Shown here one piece after another: positions 8,004 to 14,270 of a stretch of DNA of 14,270 bases. Within the stretch, counting starts at the first letter, position 1; each line of letters begins with the position of its first letter. The notes under the pieces were generated by a model, which did no database searches, was not told where the DNA came from, and saw only the letters and a list, made by a program, of their open reading frames with translations. A program made the translations under genes and the position numbers. This DNA is from Granulosicoccaceae bacterium. GTDB taxonomy: Bacteria > Pseudomonadota > Gammaproteobacteria > Granulosicoccales > Granulosicoccaceae. Location: NCBI GenBank assembly GCA_023301405.1, contig JALZUX010000181.1, forward strand, positions 1 through 14,270, in the 5' to 3' direction.

Positions 8004-8891
8004 ATGATAGTGTCCAGATTATTCACCTTACTTGCGACAATGCTGTTAAGTCAGGTGGCGACATCGGCTTCACCGTTGTCAGAGTTTAGCTCGAGCATGT
8101 TCTCGTTTACCGCTGACTTCACGCAAACCGTTTACGACAGTGATTCTGTCGCGCTGCAAGAGTCAAGTGGTCAAGTCAGCCTAATGCGCCCCGGCCGATT
8201 CCGCTGGACCTACGATGATCCGATAAAGCAATTGATTATTGCAGACGGGGTAACTCTGTGGGTTTACGACGAAGATATTCAGCAGGTTACTATGCAACCA
8301 CAGATAACTACTCTGGGTAGTGCGCCTATTGGTTTATTAAGTGGTGAGCGCGAGATCGATAGCGAATTTACAATTGTGGATTTAGGTTTGAAAGACGATG
8401 TGCATTGGTTTCAACTAGAGCCGAAAGTTAAGGATACTGATTTTAATGCTGTGTTCATCGCGCTGGATGACGAGGGCCTCAGAGCAATGGAATTGCGTGA
8501 CAATTTTGATCAGGCGACACAGATCAGGTTTACCCGTTTTAAGAAAAATATAGCCATAGCGCCGGAAACGTTGCAGTTTCAGCCCCCGGCTGGCGCAGAT
8601 GTGGTGGGTGAGGCTGGAGTTGCCCAACAACCAGTTAGCGAAAATGTTTCAGAAGTTCCAATTCGGCCTGAGTTATCAGCCCTGCCTGAAGAAGTGGCTG
8701 AGCCAGCCGGTGCAGTGACAGACGATACCGAGCGTTTATCAGTTGATGACCGGCTCGGAACTGTTGAGCCAGCGGATCTTCAGGAAGGCTCTGAGGAAAC
8801 GCTTGGTATTGCCGAGACGTTGCCGCTTGAAGAAGTGAAGGAAGAAGAGCGGGAAGTTTTCTTTGAAGAGAAACTTGTTCCTACGCAGTAA
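8004..8891 (+). CDS. lolA: Outer-membrane lipoprotein carrier protein LolA, with acidic C-terminal extension
   Basis: LolA carries lipoproteins across the periplasm from LolCDE to LolB. Starting at the ATG at 8004 gives a clear signal peptide (MIVSRLFTLLATMLLSQVATSA, probable cleavage near residue 22). A TTG at 7959 would place 15 unrelated residues ahead of it. The LolA body shows FSFTADFTQTVYD, then MRPGRFRWTYDDP containing the conserved Arg used in lipoprotein transfer, then KQLIIADGVTLWVYDEDIQQV and PIGLLSGE, ending at LQFQPPAGADVV. The usual protein stops about there (E. coli precursor 203 residues). Here about 92 more residues follow, rich in Glu and Asp (about 25 acidic, 6 basic) and probably disordered. 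It follows ftsK by 49 bp and precedes rarA by 47 bp, the standard order. Confidence 0.94.
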   Translation: MIVSRLFTLLATMLLSQVATSASPLSEFSSSMFSFTADFTQTVYDSDSVALQESSGQVSLMRPGRFRWTYDDPIKQLIIADGVTLWVYDEDIQQVTMQPQITTLGSAPIGLLSGEREIDSEFTIVDLGLKDDVHWFQLEPKVKDTDFNAVFIALDDEGLRAMELRDNFDQATQIRFTRFKKNIAIAPETLQFQPPAGADVVGEAGVAQQPVSENVSEVPIRPELSALPEEVAEPAGAVTDDTERLSVDDRLGTVEPADLQEGSEETLGIAETLPLEEVKEEEREVFFEEKLVPTQ

Positions 8892-8938
8892 TTACAGAAT
8901 TCAGCATCGAAAGAATATTGCTCTGGTAAAGTACATCA

Positions 8939-10291
8939 ATGACTGAGCAATTTTCCTTGCTAGGTGAGTCGAAAGCGCCTGTGACGGCGCATGATGGTCC
9001 GCCAGCGCCTCTTGCCGACCGCATGCGGCCAGTGTCTCTTGATGAGTTTTCAGGCCAGTCACACCTGCTTGGTGTCGGCAGTACGCTACGAAGTGCTATC
9101 GACAAACAGCAGTTGCACTCAATGATTTTCTGGGGCCCGCCTGGTACCGGGAAAACAACACTTGCTCGAATGCTGGCGATTCAATGTGACGCTTCGTTTA
9201 TTAGCTTGTCAGCGGTGTTGGCTGGCGTCAAAGACATACGAAGCGCGGTAGCATCGGCGCGTGAAACCTATCAGAATGAAGGTGTCAGGACTGTTTTGTT
9301 TGTTGATGAAGTGCATCGCTTTAATAAAGCGCAGCAAGATGCCTTCCTGCCACACATAGAAGACGGCACGTTTTATTTTGTCGGGGCTACTACTGAAAAT
9401 CCATCTTTTGCATTAAACAATGCCTTATTGTCGCGAGTCCGCGTCTATGTTTTAAAGCGTCTTGAAGACCTTGATATTGAAAAAATTATCAGATCTGCAT
9501 TAAGCAATGAGGCCCGTGGCTTGGGAGCGTTGCACATTGATGCTAGTGATAAAGTTATTAGCCAGTTGGCGTCAGCAGCAGACGGCGACGGGCGGCGTTC
9601 ATTAGTGTTGCTTGAGTTGGCTGCTGATGTATCAGAGCAGAGTGACAATGGCAGTCGTAAAATCACCGAAGCGAATGTCAGTGAGGTGACTCGTGATTCA
9701 CTGCGCTATTTTGATAAAGGTGGTGATATTTTTTATGAGCAGATTTCAGCGTTGCATAAGGCGGTGCGTGGTAGTGATCCTGACGCTGCACTCTATTGGT
9801 TTTGTCGCATGATTGATGGCGGCTGTGATCCCCAATATATTGCACGGCGTGTGGTGCGAATCGCCAGTGAAGATATCGGTAACGCTGATCCGCGTGCTTT
9901 GCATTTAGCGATGGATGGCTGGGCGGTGTTTGAACGATTGGGCAGCCCTGAGGGGGAGTTGGCCATTGCGCAGGCCGTTATCTATCTGGCGTGTGCCGCT
10001 AAAAGTAATGCCGCCTATAGCGCGTATGGTGCCGCAATGGCTTTTGTTCGTGAAACCGGCAATCAAGAAGTGCCCGTACATCTGCGAAATGCGCCAACCG
10101 GATTTATGAAAGATCTTGGGTATGGTGCGGAGTATCGTTACGATCATAGTGAACAAGATGGACTAGCTGCCGGCCAAACTTATTTTCCTGATGGTTTAAG
10201 TGTGGCGCAGTTTTATCAGCCTGTGCCACGAGGTCTGGAAAAGCAGATTGGCGAAAAGCTGGATCACCTTAAAAAACTAAAGGCAAAGTAA
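8939..10291 (+). CDS. rarA: Replication-associated recombination protein A (AAA+ ATPase)
   Basis: RarA (MgsA) is a cytoplasmic, clamp-loader-like AAA+ ATPase that acts at stalled replication forks. At 450 residues it matches E. coli RarA (447). Features in order are the N-terminal PLADRMRPVSLDEFSGQSHL, Walker A GPPGTGKTT (66-74), Walker B LFVDEVHRFNKAQQDAFLP (Asp123, Glu124), sensor 1 GATTENPSFALNNALLSRV, and a C-terminal tetramerisation region with ARRVVRIASEDIGNADPRAL and the conserved HLRNAPTGFMKDLGYG. The ATG at 8939 follows a weak purine-rich site, suggesting translation partly coupled to the lolA message 47 bp upstream. The usual serS neighbour is absent downstream. Confidence 0.97.
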   Translation: MTEQFSLLGESKAPVTAHDGPPAPLADRMRPVSLDEFSGQSHLLGVGSTLRSAIDKQQLHSMIFWGPPGTGKTTLARMLAIQCDASFISLSAVLAGVKDIRSAVASARETYQNEGVRTVLFVDEVHRFNKAQQDAFLPHIEDGTFYFVGATTENPSFALNNALLSRVRVYVLKRLEDLDIEKIIRSALSNEARGLGALHIDASDKVISQLASAADGDGRRSLVLLELAADVSEQSDNGSRKITEANVSEVTRDSLRYFDKGGDIFYEQISALHKAVRGSDPDAALYWFCRMIDGGCDPQYIARRVVRIASEDIGNADPRALHLAMDGWAVFERLGSPEGELAIAQAVIYLACAAKSNAAYSAYGAAMAFVRETGNQEVPVHLRNAPTGFMKDLGYGAEYRYDHSEQDGLAAGQTYFPDGLSVAQFYQPVPRGLEKQIGEKLDHLKKLKAK

Positions 10292-10295
10292 GTTG

Positions 10296-10395
10296 TATCT
10301 ATTCAGAGTAAGCGCGGTCGCTGGTGCTCAACATTGCCATGTATGATCCGCACGGACTCCTACCTATGAACACAGTCGGTACGCCTGAATAGATA
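10296..10395. repeat. 100-bp segment bounded by 11-bp perfect inverted repeats
   Basis: TATCTATTCAG (10296-10306) is perfectly inverted as CTGAATAGATA (10385-10395). The 78 bases between hold no gene that I recognise and only short internal palindromes. The segment begins 5 bases after the rarA stop and lies between convergent genes. The termini could be those of a small non-autonomous element, or could form the base of a long RNA stem. No obvious target-site duplication flanks it. Confidence 0.5.
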
Positions 10396-10404
10396 AGGGG
10401 GTTG

Positions 10405-10417
10405 CCCGCATAATTCA
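10405..10417 (+). repeat. 13-bp repeat CCCGCATAATTCA, copy B
   Basis: Identical to 3808-3820 and in the same orientation. It lies 9 bases beyond the right end of the 100-bp inverted-repeat segment. The flanks differ from copy A after the core, so any shared element is short or much decayed. Confidence 0.35.
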
Positions 10418-10431
10418 CGAGGCAGCAGGTG

Positions 10432-11325
10432 TTACACTGGCAACTGTGGATTTCCAATAATCGCAAGCACCACCCCGACGCCAATCGCCGTGATCCACAG
10501 CCCCCGCCACCAACCGATTACTTCTCCTAAAAATACTCTTGCGATAATGACCGCTGCGGCGGCAAAAGCTGAAAACCCGATGGAGGCTGACACTCGGTCG
10601 CCGTAGTACGAGCCCGCTAGAAAAGCACCAAGTGCAGCCATTTCAAGTAGTGACTGTGAAATGACAAGCAGCGTAGTTGATTTGTTGTTTGGAAGCTTTA
10701 ACTGGTGCTTTAAAAATAACTGTACTGCGACTAATACTGAGCAAGTGACAGCAGCAAATAAACGATTCAAGTAAAGGCTATGAGCAGCGCCGAGTTCGTC
10801 GCCGGCCTCTTGAGCCAAAAACATTCTTAGCGCGATAGCAATTGCTGCTGCAAGCCCAAGCAAAGCAGTTTTTTGTAGCCATGCCACCGAATACTGTGAA
10901 GAGTTTTCTGCTCCGGGGCCTTGCCGCGACAACATGGCGACACTAAAAAAAACAATAACCGTAGCGAACACTTGCGCGACTGACCATTGTTCGCCTGCGA
11001 GTGCGTTCATGGTGACTAGAATTACAGCAAAGCTTGACGCTGCCGGAGACGCCACAGCGACAGGCCCCCGGGCAAGTGCCAAGTACAACAAATAGAGAGC
11101 AACCACGTTTAAAACCCCGCTTAAGGCTGATGCCAGCCATGCCCAGGTATTCCATGGCGGGAGGTTGTTGGTGATGATCAACCAGACGCTTAACAACGCG
11201 GTTGATATCAGCATGATGAATAATATCAACACACTGGTAGAGACTCGTTGTGCTGTAACTCTGGCGATACAATCTGAACTGCCGATTAAAATCGCCCCCA
11301 ATAGCCCCCATAAAATACCGGTCAT
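10432..11325 (-). CDS. EamA/DMT-family membrane transporter
   Basis: This is a full-length, 297-residue inner-membrane DMT transporter with about ten hydrophobic helices in two EamA repeats. The first begins MTGILWGLLGAILIGSSDCIAR. Repeat 1 ends near VFFSVAMLS, and repeat 2 ends at GLWITAIGVGVVLAIIGN. The SALSGVLNVVALYLLYLALA and GPVAVASPAASSFAVILV segments carry the Gly/Pro-broken helices typical of the family. The frame is open much further upstream (to 11709), but that would overlap the divergent aldolase. The ATG at 11325 gives a normal EamA N-terminus and lies about 58 nt after the predicted transcription start. The substrate is unknown. It is divergent from the HpcH aldolase and convergent with rarA. 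Confidence 0.88.
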   Translation of the reverse strand: MTGILWGLLGAILIGSSDCIARVTAQRVSTSVLILFIMLISTALLSVWLIITNNLPPWNTWAWLASALSGVLNVVALYLLYLALARGPVAVASPAASSFAVILVTMNALAGEQWSVAQVFATVIVFFSVAMLSRQGPGAENSSQYSVAWLQKTALLGLAAAIAIALRMFLAQEAGDELGAAHSLYLNRLFAAVTCSVLVAVQLFLKHQLKLPNNKSTTLLVISQSLLEMAALGAFLAGSYYGDRVSASIGFSAFAAAAVIIARVFLGEVIGWWRGLWITAIGVGVVLAIIGNPQLPV

Positions 11326-11389
11326 TGGAGTTGAGGTTGTGTAATGTGGATACGATTCAATGGAACGACTCTGGTAAGGGTAATAGGGG

Positions 11390-11417
11390 ATCATACCAAC
11401 CCCTGAGTGTTTGTCAG
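11390..11417 (-). promoter_or_regulatory. Sigma70-type promoter for the EamA transporter
   Basis: Read on the minus strand, CTGACA (11412-11417) is followed after 16 bp by TATGAT (11390-11395), each matching consensus at 5 of 6 bases. TGG directly precedes the -10, which adds an extended -10. Transcription would start near 11383. The ATG of an upstream alternative start overlaps this -10 box, which supports the start at 11325. Confidence 0.6.
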
Positions 11418-11458
11418 CGGTGAAGTAAAAATATGTCGTCGGTGCGTTGGCGGCGCTG

Positions 11459-11470
11459 ATTGATATCAAT
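11459..11470. promoter_or_regulatory. 12-bp palindrome ATTGATATCAAT, candidate operator
   Basis: A perfect 12-bp palindrome lies in the 216-bp divergent region, about 40 bp upstream of the transporter's -35 and about 70 bp before the aldolase start. The position suits a regulator controlling both directions. No regulator gene is present in the window. Confidence 0.4.
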
Positions 11471-11530
11471 AAGTAATTCAGTCTTCCAGCCACATCGCGT
11501 ACCATGCCTGCATCGTGGATCATGTAACAA

Positions 11531-11536
11531 GTGAGG
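11531..11536 (+). promoter_or_regulatory. Ribosome binding site fixing the aldolase start
   Basis: GTGAGG with 5 bases to the ATG at 11542 is a good Shine-Dalgarno. It favours that ATG over the in-frame ATG at 11515, which lacks one. Confidence 0.6.
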
Positions 11537-11541
11537 AAAAC

Positions 11542-12351
11542 ATGAAACCCAATACACTGAAACAAAAGTGGGCTGCCGGGCAGCCGACCCTGAACGGCTG
11601 GTTGTCGATTCCTAATGGATTTTCGGCTGAGGTCATGGCAGCACAGGGTTTTGATAGCGTAACGATCGACATGCAGCACGGTCCTATTGGCTACACAGAT
11701 ACGTTGCACATGTTGCAGTCGCTATCCGCTTATGATGTTACTCCTGTTGTTCGAGTACCGTGGCTTGATCCGGCTGCCATTATGAAGGCAATGGACGCTG
11801 GCGCTTACGCCATTATTTGTCCCATGGTGAATAATCGTCAACAGGCGGAGCAACTGGTTTCGTATATGCGCTACCCGCCGTTAGGCGCTCGTAGTTTTGG
11901 TCCCACCCGAATAGTCTATGGGGCCGGTAGTGACTACGCCGCTTCAGCCAATGATCAAATACTTTGCATTGCTATGATAGAAACATCCGAGGCAATGTCT
12001 AACCTTGAAGATATCGTATCTACCCCCGGTCTTGATGGTGTTTATATCGGGCCAGCTGATTTGAGTCTTAGCCTTAGCAACGGCAAGCTGGCTCCTGGCA
12101 TGGATCGAGAAGAACCAGAAATGCTAGAGGCCATCAAAAAAATTCTAGCAGCGGCAAAGTCTGCAGATATAGTTGCCTGCCTGCACTGTGGCAGTCCTGA
12201 ATACGCTGCCAAGGCAATTGGGTGGGGCTTCAATTTGTGTACTCTGAATAGCGATGCCCGGTTTCTTGAAATTGCCGCTTCTGACAGTCTTAAAGTAGCA
12301 AGGCAGTTGCTTGGGCAAGCTAACAATGCTTCGGGAGGAGGAAGTTATTAA
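11542..12351 (+). CDS. HpcH/HpaI-family aldolase
   Basis: This is a class II, metal-dependent aldolase-family protein of 269 residues that cleaves or forms 2-keto-3-deoxy-type hydroxy acids, releasing pyruvate or a related oxo-acid. The TIM-barrel signatures are SIPNGFSAEVMAAQGFDSV, then DMQHG with catalytic His46, RVPW with Arg71 for the carboxylate, PMVNNRQQAEQ, YPPLGARSFGP, MIETSEA with metal-ligand Glu147, and GVYIGPADLSLSLS with metal-ligand Asp173. All expected catalytic residues are present. Similarity is to the 4-hydroxy-2-oxoheptanedioate aldolase / 2-dehydro-3-deoxyglucarate aldolase group, but the substrate cannot be set from sequence. It has a strong ribosome site. The serine hydrolase follows 44 bp later and the transporter is divergent, suggesting a shared catabolic task. 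Confidence 0.9.
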   Translation: MKPNTLKQKWAAGQPTLNGWLSIPNGFSAEVMAAQGFDSVTIDMQHGPIGYTDTLHMLQSLSAYDVTPVVRVPWLDPAAIMKAMDAGAYAIICPMVNNRQQAEQLVSYMRYPPLGARSFGPTRIVYGAGSDYAASANDQILCIAMIETSEAMSNLEDIVSTPGLDGVYIGPADLSLSLSNGKLAPGMDREEPEMLEAIKKILAAAKSADIVACLHCGSPEYAAKAIGWGFNLCTLNSDARFLEIAASDSLKVARQLLGQANNASGGGSY

Positions 12352-12395
12352 CATCGATTGCATTAAGTTCGTTAAAGGCAATATGGCCGCTAATC

Positions 12396-13484
12396 ATGCC
12401 TGGTGATAGTGCTGATTGGTCTGAATTCGTCAGTTTTGTGAAAGCTCATGCCTGTAAGTGGTCACTTCAACCGAACGAAGGTGAGTGGGGTATACATCAT
12501 CTTGATGACCCGCCGCACAACAAGTTGCTGGGGCCTGTGTTTGCGCGTGGTGAGACAAGTGGTTTGGTTGCCGTAGACGGTAAAGTGCTTTGCCAGTGGG
12601 GTGATACTCATCGTGCGGATATGACATTCAGTGTCACCAAAACGTATCTGGCACTGGTGGCTGGCGTCGCTGTAGATCAAGGTTTACTGCCAGATATTGA
12701 TCAAACGGTTAATGAAACCTTGTTGACAGCAGGGCTGCAAAATACAGGCTTTTCAGATGAGCATAATAGTGAAGTGACGTGGCGGCACTTGTTGCAGTTC
12801 ACTAGTGAGTGGCAAGGTGAGTGCTTTGGAGTTCCCGATCAGGTAGATCGCTATCGATCAGTGAGTATGGAGCCGGTGACTCAAGTTAACCGTAAAGGTG
12901 ACGCGCGACTATTAGCTAAGCCTGGTGCCTATTGGGAATACAACGACGTTAGAATTAATCAATTTTCACTGGCTTTGATGCAATTACTAAATCGTCCTTT
13001 GCCAGAGTTCTTTAGCGAATTTATCATGACGCCTGTTGGTGGCAGTGATCAATGGCGCTGGCATGGCTATGAAAACAGCTGGGTCAATAACAGTGATGGC
13101 AAGCCGATGCAGAGTGTGCCGGGCGGTGGTCACTGGGGCGGGGGTATGGTCATCTCTGTCCACGATCAGTTGCTAGTAGCGCAACTGATGATGAATAACG
13201 GCATGCATAAAGGAAGGAAGCTTGTTTCTGAAGCTTGGATTAAGGCCATGCGGACAAAATGTGATATTGCCCCTTGGTATGGTTTTTTTAGCTGGCTGAA
13301 TACAGATCAAAAAATAAGTCAGTCTGCGTCTGAACAAAGTTATTTTGCGATGGGTATTGGCGGACAACTGATCTGGCATGAGCCCGCTCACCAGTTAGTG
13401 GTGGTGATGCGTTGGATTGATATGGATCATCTTGAACAGATGCTCAGCATGGTCAAGCTTAAGTTGACTGAAAAGCCTCTATGA
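12396..13484 (+). CDS. Serine hydrolase, beta-lactamase/PBP fold (class C-like)
   Basis: This 362-residue protein has the active-site motifs of class C beta-lactamase-like esterases and amidases: FSVTK with nucleophile Ser79 and Lys82 (SxxK), WEYNDVRIN with Tyr182 in the YxN-type position, and a late GIGGQ near 321-325 in place of KTG. The SVPGGGHWGGGMVIS segment (240-254) is typical of this subgroup. No signal peptide is visible, so unlike true beta-lactamases it is predicted cytoplasmic and probably acts on an ester or amide metabolite. The ATG at 12396 is preceded by an AAAGG-like stretch at a long spacing. A nearby ATG at 12382 is out of frame and soon ends. It is probably co-transcribed with the aldolase 44 bp upstream. 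Confidence 0.88.
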   Translation: MPGDSADWSEFVSFVKAHACKWSLQPNEGEWGIHHLDDPPHNKLLGPVFARGETSGLVAVDGKVLCQWGDTHRADMTFSVTKTYLALVAGVAVDQGLLPDIDQTVNETLLTAGLQNTGFSDEHNSEVTWRHLLQFTSEWQGECFGVPDQVDRYRSVSMEPVTQVNRKGDARLLAKPGAYWEYNDVRINQFSLALMQLLNRPLPEFFSEFIMTPVGGSDQWRWHGYENSWVNNSDGKPMQSVPGGGHWGGGMVISVHDQLLVAQLMMNNGMHKGRKLVSEAWIKAMRTKCDIAPWYGFFSWLNTDQKISQSASEQSYFAMGIGGQLIWHEPAHQLVVVMRWIDMDHLEQMLSMVKLKLTEKPL

Positions 13485-13533
13485 GCAAGTAATAATCATC
13501 TTTGTTTATGTGCGCGACAGGTATGCCCTTAAT

Positions 13534-13565
13534 AAAGCGCTCTATGGCGATACCATTGAGCTTTT
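13534..13565. terminator. Probable bidirectional terminator
   Basis: AAAG...CTC...ATGG (from 13534) pairs with CCAT...GAG...CTTT (to 13564) around a CGATA loop, with one T-T mismatch and a 2-nt bulge. TTTT follows on the plus strand and a TTTATT run on the minus strand. It lies between the convergent serine hydrolase and acyltransferase genes. Confidence 0.5.
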
Positions 13566-13571
13566 AGTCGT

Positions 13572-14270
13572 TTAGCGGTAGACGGGGTTTGAACTCCAAC
13601 GTTTGTTGATCGCGTGTCGAATGGGATCTTCGAACAGGTAGTAACTGGCGGCACCGGTGCAGATTGCTAGAATCAATGCAGTGAGGTGTTTGCCGGGGAT
13701 AGCCCAACTGTACTCATAAAATATCTGCTGCCACATATAGATTGAATAGGAGCACAGCCCGAACCAGCGCATGATTTTGTTGGTTAAAAGTTTTCGAAGC
13801 CAGTTATGAATGGTATCAAGGTGGTTTACTGTTACCCCGAGAGCAACTAGTGCGAAACTAAAACGCCACCAAAGCGGAACCACATAGGTATAACAAACAG
13901 CGGAGATTATTATTAAAACCACCACCAGAGTGGCAGGTATATTCCAGTTGTACCTGCGCTTTAATAATCCATAACCAGCCGAAAAAAATATAAAGCCGGC
14001 TGCACTTTCTGTTCTTATTGATTTAAGTTCAAATTCAGCTGGTGTGGTGGTTGATGAGTAATAGTGAAAGCTAATTGCTATGGATAGCGCAGCCATACCC
14101 AGCAGTACGGTGGCAACTTTGCGAGTATCAGCCATAAGTAGAGTGAAGGCGCTGAGAAGTAGGTATGAATGTTCTTCCACATTTAGCGACCAGAGGTGTG
14201 CGGTGGAGGTGCCGGTGCTCCAAATGTGTGGTGTTTCGGGGTAATAAGTTCTTATAAAAAGCAATGAAGC
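13572..14270 (-). CDS. Acyltransferase-3 family membrane protein, C-terminal part (5' truncated by window)
   Basis: This is an integral membrane O-acyltransferase of the Acyl_transf_3 (OafA/YrhL-like) family, which typically acetylates surface polysaccharides, lipids or exported glycans. The reading frame is open to the right edge, and the first possible start inside the window (TTG) falls within conserved sequence, so the 5' part lies outside. The HLWSLNVEEHSYLL stretch is the family's WSLSVEEqFY signature. It is followed by about six hydrophobic helices, then IMRWFGLCSYSIYMWQ, and the C-terminal YLFEDPIRHAINKRW typical of these proteins. The catalytic N-terminal His region is not visible here. 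It converges on the serine hydrolase with a probable shared terminator, and a functional link to the aldolase module is not evident. Confidence 0.86.
   Translation of the reverse strand, partial: ASLLFIRTYYPETPHIWSTGTSTAHLWSLNVEEHSYLLLSAFTLLMADTRKVATVLLGMAALSIAISFHYYSSTTTPAEFELKSIRTESAAGFIFFSAGYGLLKRRYNWNIPATLVVVLIIISAVCYTYVVPLWWRFSFALVALGVTVNHLDTIHNWLRKLLTNKIMRWFGLCSYSIYMWQQIFYEYSWAIPGKHLTALILAICTGAASYYLFEDPIRHAINKRWSSNPVYR

Noticed and set aside
10299..10484. Minus-strand ORF of 61 codons across the 100-bp inverted-repeat segment
   Set aside because: It has no recognisable domain, overlaps the end of the transporter gene, and its composition looks non-coding.
11326..11709. Long 5' extension of the minus-strand EamA reading frame
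   Set aside because: It overlaps the well-supported aldolase start and the predicted promoter, and its translation is not transporter-like. The ATG at 11325 gives a normal EamA N-terminus.

Overview
The window looks like chromosomal DNA from a gammaproteobacterium of medium GC content. The evidence is the block ftsK-lolA-rarA on the plus strand, with trxB divergent from ftsK and aat further along the trxB strand, an arrangement familiar from Pseudomonas-like Gammaproteobacteria. I see no rRNA, tRNA, CRISPR array or intact transposase. The genus cannot be fixed from the sequence alone.

Left arm (1-1843): the C-terminal half of an EamA-type membrane transporter enters from the left edge. It is followed 24 bp later by a collapsed M81/MlrC-type metallopeptidase pseudogene, which has a nonsense codon at codon 4 and an N-terminus joined in frame to an apparent C-terminus. 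Facing it on the minus strand are a DUF3291 protein and a small HAD-superfamily phosphatase-like protein.

Core (1931-10291): minus-strand aat (N-end-rule aminoacyl transferase), a FemAB/GNAT-like COG3146 protein and trxB (thioredoxin reductase), then plus-strand ftsK (chromosome translocase), lolA (periplasmic lipoprotein carrier) and rarA (replication-associated AAA+ ATPase). The trxB-ftsK intergenic region has an extended -10 promoter for trxB, with an 8-bp-arm inverted repeat over its -35 region. Two core proteins carry unusual tails: FtsK has a basic Lys/Ala/Pro-rich N-terminal extension, and LolA has an acidic C-terminal extension of about 90 residues.

Right arm (10292-14270): a convergent intergenic region holds a 100-bp segment bounded by 11-bp perfect inverted repeats. 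Next come a minus-strand EamA transporter and, divergent from it, an HpcH/HpaI aldolase plus a cytoplasmic beta-lactamase-fold serine hydrolase. The 216-bp divergent region has a good sigma70-type promoter for the transporter and a 12-bp perfect palindrome. The transporter, aldolase and hydrolase look like a small uptake/export-and-catabolism module of unknown substrate. An acyltransferase-3 membrane protein, cut by the right edge, closes the window behind a probable bidirectional terminator.

I find no convincing wholly new system. The best leads are the modified FtsK and LolA tails, the collapsed MlrC gene, the palindromic trxB promoter, and the unexplained 100-bp inverted-repeat segment.
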